From contig WHVD01000161.1 in NCBI GenBank assembly GCA_015178975.1, positions 62,001 to 126,000 of the forward strand: DNA of 64,000 nt, written 5' to 3'. Below the pieces are notes generated by a model that saw only the letters and a list, made by a program, of their open reading frames with translations, did no database searches and was not told the origin of the DNA. Numbering within the stretch: the stretch's first letter is position 1; each line of letters begins with the position of its first letter. Below, piece by piece: positions 56,570 to 64,000 of this stretch. A program made the position numbers and the translations under genes. The DNA comes from Hysterangium stoloniferum (taxonomy: Eukaryota > Basidiomycota > Agaricomycetes > Hysterangiales > Hysterangiaceae).

Positions 56570-57535
56570 TCTACCGCCATGCAACGTATGACTATGTACA
56601 TTAACAAATGGATTGACCATACGGTTTACATAGGGATGCTTGCGGGTCACCCAGTGTCGCAAAGACCACAGAACAACATTTCTTATCATTTTGGAAGTTA
56701 ATAATCATCATGTGTGGCGAAGACTTGGTGAATTCAGTGTAAATTATTATCAAATTAAAAGACATGGAAATATTTTTCTGATTAAATATGAATCAGTCAT
56801 TTCGCGAATAGCACTGATGCTAAGCAGCCCACTGCACATTTTCTTCTAAAGCACTGTCTTGATTCTTCAGTTCTTCAGCTGCTCCTGGCCAGATCTGAGC
56901 CGGCATGGGGCACCCTTACCTCACTCCCTACCCTATCCATTTGACTGGACCATCACTGAGCTCAAGAAGGTTGCGATGAAGTAACAAGGAAAGTGATAAA
57001 GAACGGTGTAGATGCACACTGATGCCGAGGAGCAGCTCAGAGCGCACCTTTGCTGGCCTCTTTTGATTTCTTCTATTGCTCACACTACCTGTGTCTACAC
57101 CTTGCTGGACCATCGCAAATGTGATTGTCATTGGATCTTCAGCTCAGTTCAAGATTTTCATCAACGCCCCTGGACTTGATTCGACGCCAATGGAGCGGCC
57201 GGTTGATCAGAGTCCAACAGGGTTCACAAAGCAAGGACCCCGCCCGGAAGATCAAAGACATCCGCAAAAATTCCAGAGAAGGAGAAAGAGAAAGCAGTAT
57301 GATAGAGGTATACAGAAGGCGCATGGTAGTTGCAACAACTGGCAATGGTGAACGACAAAAGAGAAGCTCTCTTGTACAAGCAGCTCGTCTGAAGACACTC
57401 ACTCAAAGCCCAGAGAAGGAGAAGGAGACAAACCAAAGACACCCACGCGAAGCCCAGGGAGGGAGAAAGAGAAAGAGACTGGGAGCAGACGCAACAAGAC
57501 AATAGGGTACAGGCATATCAGAGGACGCGTCGCAG
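56570..57535 (+). repeat. Module G, second copy
   Basis: Near-identical to 23400-24344. Has 44 bases (tcgttatagtctaccgccat...) at its left edge that the first copy lacks. The Arg/Lys-rich frame at 57125-57505 stays open. Confidence 0.6.
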
Positions 57536-57539
57536 TAGC

Positions 57540-58440
57540 CCCCCAACGGATATCAGCGAACCAGGAGCTCTCTCACCATGCCTCCCATTTAAATCTACCT
57601 CCATGCCTCCCTTGTTATTTCTCTTTCCGCCACGGTCAATCGCATCCACGAAGACTTGCAGACTCTGTTCAGAACCGCGAATATCCAGCATCGGCCTCCC
57701 TGTTCTTTTACCGGCAATGTTTCTACAAATCGCGAAAAATCGGCAAGTGCGTGAGCAAAAGCAACTGGAGCTGCTGTGCAATTGTACAGCGTTCTACGGC
57801 GGCCAGCCGGGCAGCAGCATTACGCCGAGACTAAAGCGTGGCAGGGTGGGCGGCGGGATGAAAGGCAATAGAGATGTGTAGGAGACGCTCCATGATGCTG
57901 GTAGTAGTCTTGGCACTGTCGTGATACTTGAAAGAGAATCGGTGTAGTTCTTGACCATAAGTGCTAAAGCAACAGTGCGGCTGGCTGGGATTCGGTTCCA
58001 TGGCAGGGATATGTTGCGTAAAGGTACGGACTGCGTGGGGTATGGATGATGTTTAAGTATGAGAGATGGTTATCGATGCATCAAGACACACCTCAAACTT
58101 CCACCCATGCTTGTTGCAAGGAGCAGTCGTCCAAACGCAGAGAGAAAGCAGCGAAGATGAAGGCGTCACGAACAACGAGGTGATTATGAAGGATGTTTGG
58201 TCAGCCCGCGGCGATCTCGGATTTCTTGCAGGTTGAGTGTGCTCTTATGAGTGATGGGGAGAGATAATGCAACATGCTGACTAATGACACCAAGTGATGA
58301 GTGTGACTAGCTCCCATTCGATAAGAGGGCTGTAATACCCAAGGAGAAAGGCAGGGCAGAGTGAGCACTCTGGCGCCAGGACAAAGGACGAGAGGACGAG
58401 GTGATCCGTCACGTGATGCAGCAGCCAGCCCTTTGTACTC
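57540..58440 (+). repeat. Second M2 tail after module G, copy 2
   Basis: Matches 24345-25010 but keeps the segment between the two CGAGGTGAT sites. Contains the M2 landmark acggcggccagccgggcagc. Confidence 0.7.
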
Positions 58441-58784
58441 TCGAAAACTGCAATCCCCAAGTGTCCGTGTCTACCAACACCCGTTATATTAGCTGGAGAT
58501 AAGAGAGGCTCGGTTGAGAAGTGTCAGAAATGGAAAAATAGTTGGCGAGTATAGCTAGGATGTCTAGCAACGCGATCGTGGATAATGTCGTTGAGGTAGG
58601 ATATTGCAATAGCCAAGGTAAGCTGAATAAAATTTCTTGGGCCAGCTAGCGGTGGTGCCTTCGAGCTCGACTATAAATAAAAATATCTGCGCCTAGAAGG
58701 TGCCATCAATGCTGAAGTACTTGGATAGATAGGGTTTAGGGTGAGATAGACAACCACGTGTTAAAAGTAAAACGGCCTACGTCA
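58441..58784. other. Spacer before R copy F
   Basis: Single-copy in this window. No gene recognised. Confidence 0.4.
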
Positions 58785-59104
58785 GTGTGGGATATATATG
58801 GATGATTTATACCATGTTTCACTGTCATTTTATTTATTCTCGATTCCGGGTCCCAGACAAATGCATAGCCGATCAATTTCAGGATTGCCGCTACAATGAA
58901 ATTCACCAGACTGCTGATCCCTTCAATATAAGATTAGATAATCAAAGGTTCGTATTCTTGTGTTTTCTCAAGGATCTAGTAAGCACTAATAAATGAAATA
59001 AATTGCGATTGAGATTGGAATGCCAATTTTCCATAAAATTGTTGGCATCTATACTATAATGTGCATGCTAATTCTCAAGGTAAATGAGGGGAGGAAATGT
59101 CCGC

Positions 59105-61085
59105 CTAATTGGACGGAGAAAGAGCGTTTTCGACCCATCCATTGTCCTTCAGTATCGACATGCAATGCGAGCTAGATAGGACCGAAGGACCGGTGAATGG
59201 ATTGGCGATGAGGAGTAAGAGGGAGTGCGAGTCACTTTTCAAACGTGAAAAGGCTTCAAAATTGCGGGGGTGATGGCGAAAATCAAGTGGATCGAAATGT
59301 GAGAAACAATCGACGAAAGCGTTTACTACATTTTCTGCTTGTACTTCACTACAGGAGAATTCTGGATCGGGAGAAGCTGATATGAGGGAGATGATGGTTT
59401 TGATTGTCCTAGCAAAACAATCGAACCCGTACCATTGGTGGGGTTGAATCGAAATATGACTAGAAGGGGAAGGTAAGTTAAGATATCAGCTGACAAGAGC
59501 GCACGTGCAACGTGCCGTAGATAGAAAGCAATGAACGAGGCAATTCGATTAATCTTCTTGGCATGCTCTATCAGCAATACCCTGTCCTCGAAGAATCTAT
59601 TCACAGCCCATGCTTGGGGCCAGAGGAACGAGTGAAGCCTCCTATGTCGCGATATAGCGCCAATTGTGGTATCTAAGGCAATATCCAATAACGCCTCAGA
59701 GAGGATGTGAAACCGTGCATCCTGTGGAGAACATAGTATGGAAACATCCATGTGGGAGGATATACGGCCAGGCTCTCTGGTGTAGGACCATCTTAGGTGG
59801 TGGGATCTGGCATGGCTTGAGTCAGCTCGTTGAAGAAGAATGCTGACAACATATCATACTCTGGTTGCAGCCAGGATTCCAAGTAATCATGAATAGCATT
59901 CAGCTCATTGAATGATAGCTTACGTAAACGGCAGAGATATCCCATGAGATTCGCAAGCTCAAAAGTAAGGCCACTATGGTCTTCCCACGAGCCAGTGTGA
60001 TATCGAGCGAGAATTACAACGAAATTGGATAGAACCTTGTCATAATGAATATGCAAGGGTGCACTCGTCAGATTTTCATATAGTGCTGACATAATTTCAG
60101 GCGACCTTTCATAGTCGAATACCGAAACTAACCATTCTAAAACAAGTTGGGTGCAATCATCCCTTCGGTGTGCCTCGGGGTCGTGGTGGAAAGTGCCAAA
60201 AACGCTGGATGCTCGTTGTCGAATATAAGGTGGGTAGGATGGCCTGCGAAGATGTTCAATGTTCAATGGGTTGGCGATAGATTCATGTAAGACATTGCAA
60301 CTCATACCGCATTAGATCAACTGTCTCTTGCAAGATTATTCCAAGGCGTTGCGCGGACAGACGTTTGGAAGGTCGTCTTCTAACAGGCCCCCCACGATTC
60401 ACAACTTGTTTATAAAACGATAGCTTGGCTAAGAACAACGCAACCTTTGAGTGATAAAGGATTGTCCTGCCGACTCGTTCCAGAGCGAGTCCACAAAAAT
60501 ACCCCGGTCCAATCTCAGGTTCTGGGTCAGTATTCGTTTCTCTAGCACCCCAGTCAACGTTTGGGTTCATATTGGATCCAGAGCCGTCTGGGATAATAAA
60601 CACCTCTGGCGGATAGTCGCATGTCGCCTGACCTCGGCACTGTGGAAATCAGGTATTGGATGAGTGAATAATGATAATGATGAATTTCAATGAATAGATG
60701 ACCCACAATTTCGTCTATCCAAATGGAAATCTGCTCTTGAGACAGCTGGATATGACCAATATAATGACCCCCCTGTAGGCATAAATCATGGCCTGGTTCG
60801 TCGCAACCCCATTGCTCATGGAGCATTTTGTTAGCATTCAGTACTCTTATGATATTTTGATTTCCCAGCTGAGATTCGGCAATTGTTACTGCTACTGAAG
60901 GGGACGTAGGGGGTAACCCTGCAACGTCGGTTATACGAGTTATCGTGTCCACCCCGTAGGTATTTGGCAGGGAATCGGTAGTGATGGGCATCAGTGCTTG
61001 GTTATCGATAAACGAAATGTGATATGCCTCTGTTATAAGCAATTGGGCAAGGTGTGCATCGCATTGCCATGAAACCTATTCCGGC
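59105..61085 (-). pseudogene. M1 gene, copy F (most complete, unrecognised)
   Basis: Minus-strand gene of about 2 kb. Blocks from the N terminus: 60554-61042 (LITEAYHISFIDNQALMPI, MLHEQWGCDEPGHDLCLQGG, QLSQEQISIWIDEI), a likely GT-AG intron (gtgggtcat ... tttccacag), then CDYPPEVFIIPDGSGSN and LSAQRLGIILQETVDLMRYE. Next comes 59793-60305 (NIEHLRRPSYPPYIRQRAS, HDYLESWLQPEYDMLSAFF), then 59326-59751 (RFHILSEALLDIALDTTIGA, AKKINRIASFIAFYLRHVAR), and a C-terminal block ending SN-stop at 59105. A TGA and an extra base interrupt the frame after QCLT. The true start is unsettled: the frame stays open upstream of ATG 61042 to about 61075. No domain recognised. Helix-rich, about 600 residues. Confidence 0.6.
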
Positions 61086-61089
61086 TGTG

Positions 61090-63530
61090 TTGCTGTGCCA
61101 GGCTTTTGGCATATCACAGCATACTTTTCCACAAATGCTAGGGAAGCCAGAAATAATCCGAAGCACTTCTCATTTGCACATATTATGTGAACCAGAAGGA
61201 TTCTGCCATGTCTTATCCTATATCCACCGTGTGGACTCGGGGTGGTCCTCCTCCAAGAACAAGGAAATTTCTGAAGGTGAGACTGAGGATAAGCACTTCA
61301 AACAAAGCATGCGCACCAGGAAATCGCGAAATGTGTACATACCCTGGCTAGTATAACAGGCAAAGCCCAGCTATTACTAAGTGGAATTTTTTTTTACAAT
61401 GAGTTGGTGCAGACTAGCTATCTCAGGCGTCTGCTACTTACCCTGGCGTTGTTCTAGGTGCTCTAGGACCGCTAGATCACATTCTGAATGGTTTTATATT
61501 TAATAATTTATTTTTTATATTTACGAGCCATATTGCAATTAAACAATCATATATAAAGTAACCAGCACATTATTGGTATTGTATATAACCTCACCCTTAC
61601 ACCCCGACAGTACTGCGGTGTCACTTACAACACCACAGCCACTGAACTTCTTGAAAACAAAGTCCTCCATCTGGCCGACACTATCCATCATCCATTCCAT
61701 CCCATCCATCCCCTGACTCTTTGACCAGCAAGGATATAAAATATGTAATGACGTTCACACTATAAGCAACGAAACTATCACGTATAATTGGCAATCCGGA
61801 ATACTCATAGTTCTCGCATTACCACATGGATATGTTACCCGGTGACAAAAGACACAGGAACAATGCTGGGTCTTTTATCACATCAGGTTCGGCCCAAGAT
61901 ATAAAATAAATATACGAACAAAATATAACTACCTTGATAGAGTGTGGAAATGGAGCCGAAGGGGAAGGACATAAAATGACGATGAGGGCGGCGATGAGGA
62001 TAAGTTGAAGGTGAAGAGGAGGGCCAGTCAAAAGTGAAAGTGAAGGTAAAGGTAAGGGGCAGGGGCAGAGACAAGGTAGTCGAAGTACGAGGGGTGACTC
62101 AAATGCGAAGTTGAAGGTGAGGGCGTGAAGACAGGACAACTTATAAGTTTTATGTGACCTCCAACGTTACTATGGCTAATTGAGACAGCAAATGTCACGC
62201 TTCGTCCAGCTCAAAACTATGGGTACCCTGTCTCGCGCTCGTGGATGTGGTCCGTAAAGGCGTACGCGCGAATGCCGCCGCCAACAATTAGGACGTAACT
62301 TTGACCACGTCGCCGGGTGCCCACTCCACTGTACCTCGAAACGCAGAATCCCATAGACAGTGCAGCGGGTTCAAGCAGGGACAGCAGGGACAGCAGGCGC
62401 GTGATCAAGAGCTGGGAAGAGGTGGGATAGTTGGATATGCGTGTTGCAGCCATGAGATACGTTCGTCTATAGAGCTCTACATTATGCATGATATTCCAAG
62501 GACAAAAAGACACGTTCAATTTGTGGTATGATGGTATATATGACTGAGCGAGACTCACCAGGGACCCAATACATCCCCCCAGTCGGTCTCTCGAACCTAA
62601 ATCCAGACTTAAATCTAATTCCACGCCCCTCTTGTCATTTCTCTTTCCGCCACGGTCGATCGCATTCACGAAGACGCCGTTCGAAACCGCGATTATCCGG
62701 CGTCGGCCTCTCCGCTCTATTACCGGCAATGTTTCAACAAATCGCGAAGAATTAGCAAGTGTATGAGCAAACGTGGCCGGAACTAATGACTGTGCAGTCA
62801 CAGAAGGTCCTACGGCACCCAGCGGGGCAGCAGCATTCCGTCGAGACTTAAGGGTGGGGGGGCGGGATGAAAGGCTGTGGAGAAGTGTGGAAGACGTTCC
62901 ATGATGCTGGTGGTAGTCCTGGCACTGTCGTGATACTTGAAAGAGAATCAGGTAGTTTTTGATCATAAATCCTAAAGCAACAGCGCGGCTGGCTGAGATT
63001 CGGTTGTGTGGCAGCGATATGTTGCGTAAAGGTGCCGTACGGACTGCATGGACGATGGATGATGTGAGAGATGGTTATCAATGCATCAAAGCACACCTAA
63101 AACTTCCAGCCATGCTTGTTGCAATGAGCAATCGTCCAACCACAGAGAAAGCAACGAAGATGGCGTCACGAACGACGAGATGATTAGGAAGAATGTTTGG
63201 TCAGCTCGCGGCGATCTCGGATTGCTTTCAGGTTGAGTGTGCTCTTAGCAGTGATGGTGGAAGATAAATTCCTAGTAATATAATGCATAAACGGAGAGAT
63301 AATGCAACGTGCCGCCTAATAAACCAACGGGTGATGAATGTGAACTGCTCCCATTTGATAAGAGGGCTACCCAAGGAAAAGAGCACTGTGACCTGAATCA
63401 CGTTGAAATAACACACCGACAGATGGAAGGGGCTGATAGGATGCAATGTCACGAAGAAGCGCGGCTTGAGTGACTTGGACATTGGTTAATCAAGTGAGAT
63501 GGATGAAGTAAAAACAATTACGAAACACAA
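61090..63530 (+). repeat. M2 module, copy F
   Basis: No complete gene. A minus frame over 62217-62966 is open for 249 codons: VFVNAIDRGGKRNDKRGVEL, DLGSRDRLGGCIGSLVSLAQ, then a hydrophobic SQLLITRLLSLLSLLEPAA and RRRGQSYVLIVGGGIRAYAF. The parts recur in copies B, C and D, but in shifted frames. I do not recognise it. Confidence 0.45.
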
Positions 63531-64000
63531 ACAGAACTTATCCTCCGGCGCTATAAATCTTAATAGATGCCATATAAACCATGAGAGTGGATAGCTACAT
63601 GGTTGTAAGCCTGGCGCCCCAGTCTTACGCTTTTTCCTTTTGTTCCATTCTTATTGTTCCACTCTTATTGTTCTGTCCTTTTTGTTCGTAGCACAGATAT
63701 ATAGTCTAGGTAGTTTTCCGTCTCTTTAGATCTTACCGTACGCTGCACTTGCCTGTATCCTGTTCTGTTCTGGACAATACACTGTGGTCCTGTCAACTTG
63801 TGTGACCGCCAGTGATCCCTATTGATGACGGGATTACAATGGTAGAGTAGAGTATAGTAAGCATAGCGATCAAAATGATGAGGAAAGAGGATCCCAGAAC
63901 AGTACCAGTCATAAGGGTTGGTAAAGACGTTTTGAATATCTCAGCGTAAAACGTTCGCTATATTGTACTATACCTAAAGACGTTTTGAATACTAAATATA
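63531..64000 (+). repeat. M4 segment, second copy, and right edge
   Basis: 63605-63840 matches 30700-30960. After about 63840 nothing is recognised, except that gacgttttgaata occurs twice near 63927 and 63978. Confidence 0.5.

Larger units (their letters stand above)
58785..63530 (+). repeat. Composite repeat R, copy F (reference copy)
   Basis: Most complete unit, about 4.75 kb, with no transposon inside: left end and M1 3' flank at 58785-59104, M1 at 59105-61085, M2 at 61090-63530. Used here as the yardstick for the others. Confidence 0.8.

Noticed and set aside
58727-58745. TAGGGTTTAGGGT, a telomere-like string
   Set aside because: Less than three units and no continuation; too short to claim an interstitial telomere.
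1-64000. tRNA, rRNA, riboswitch, CRISPR or bacterial operon features
   Set aside because: None seen; introns, LTR retroelements and gene families all point to a fungal nuclear region.

Overview
The window looks like repeat-dominated nuclear DNA from a mushroom-forming basidiomycete (Agaricomycete). Host genes have many short GT-AG introns of about 50 bases. Two of them carry agaricomycete domains of unknown function (DUF6532 and DUF6533). The transposable elements are Ty3/gypsy chromovirus, Ty1/copia and Tc1 types. No rRNA, tRNA or CRISPR locus was seen. A Tricholoma-like ectomycorrhizal genome would fit, but this is inference and the species is not determined.

Layout. 1-2.0 kb: the 3' six exons of an apparently intact DUF6532 gene. 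2.4-3.4 kb: a decayed serine beta-lactamase-like gene. 33.5-35.3 kb: a many-exon DUF6533 membrane-protein gene with a solo LTR just upstream of its ATG. Almost everything else is an array of at least six head-to-tail copies of one composite repeat, here called R, at about 3.6-7.4, 7.8-8.3 plus 20.5-23.4, 26.1-30.5, 41.8-48.1, 49.4-56.5 and 58.8-63.5 kb. R has module M1, remains of an unrecognised minus-strand gene, followed by module M2, mostly non-coding with one conserved minus-strand reading frame. Two copies are followed by an extra module G and a second M2 tail.

The R copies have collected transposons whose borders can be read at base level. At 8.3-20.5 kb a decayed copia element holds a solo LTR (TSD GGGAG) and a full-length gypsy chromovirus (TSD AGATA). 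Removing both, with one target copy each, restores the copia reading frame. At 42.2-45.3 kb an R copy holds an X-family LTR (TSD AAAAC), which holds a second X LTR in the opposite direction (TSD CTAGG), which holds a Tc1 element (TSD TA). At 51.3-54.4 kb sits a young non-autonomous copia element with nearly identical LTRs (TSD CTAGC) and a half-tRNA-iMet primer site. Six further solo or LTR-like insertions occur, five of them with readable target duplications.

Decay is strongly CpG-directed. Nearly all in-frame stops in the gypsy gag-pol are TGA where CGA (Arg) is expected, the two gypsy LTRs differ by CA/TG pairs pointing to a CG ancestor, and about 38-48.6 kb is almost free of CG while neighbouring R copies keep it. 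An oppositely oriented, spliced open reading frame near the 3' end of the same gypsy element has stayed free of stops.
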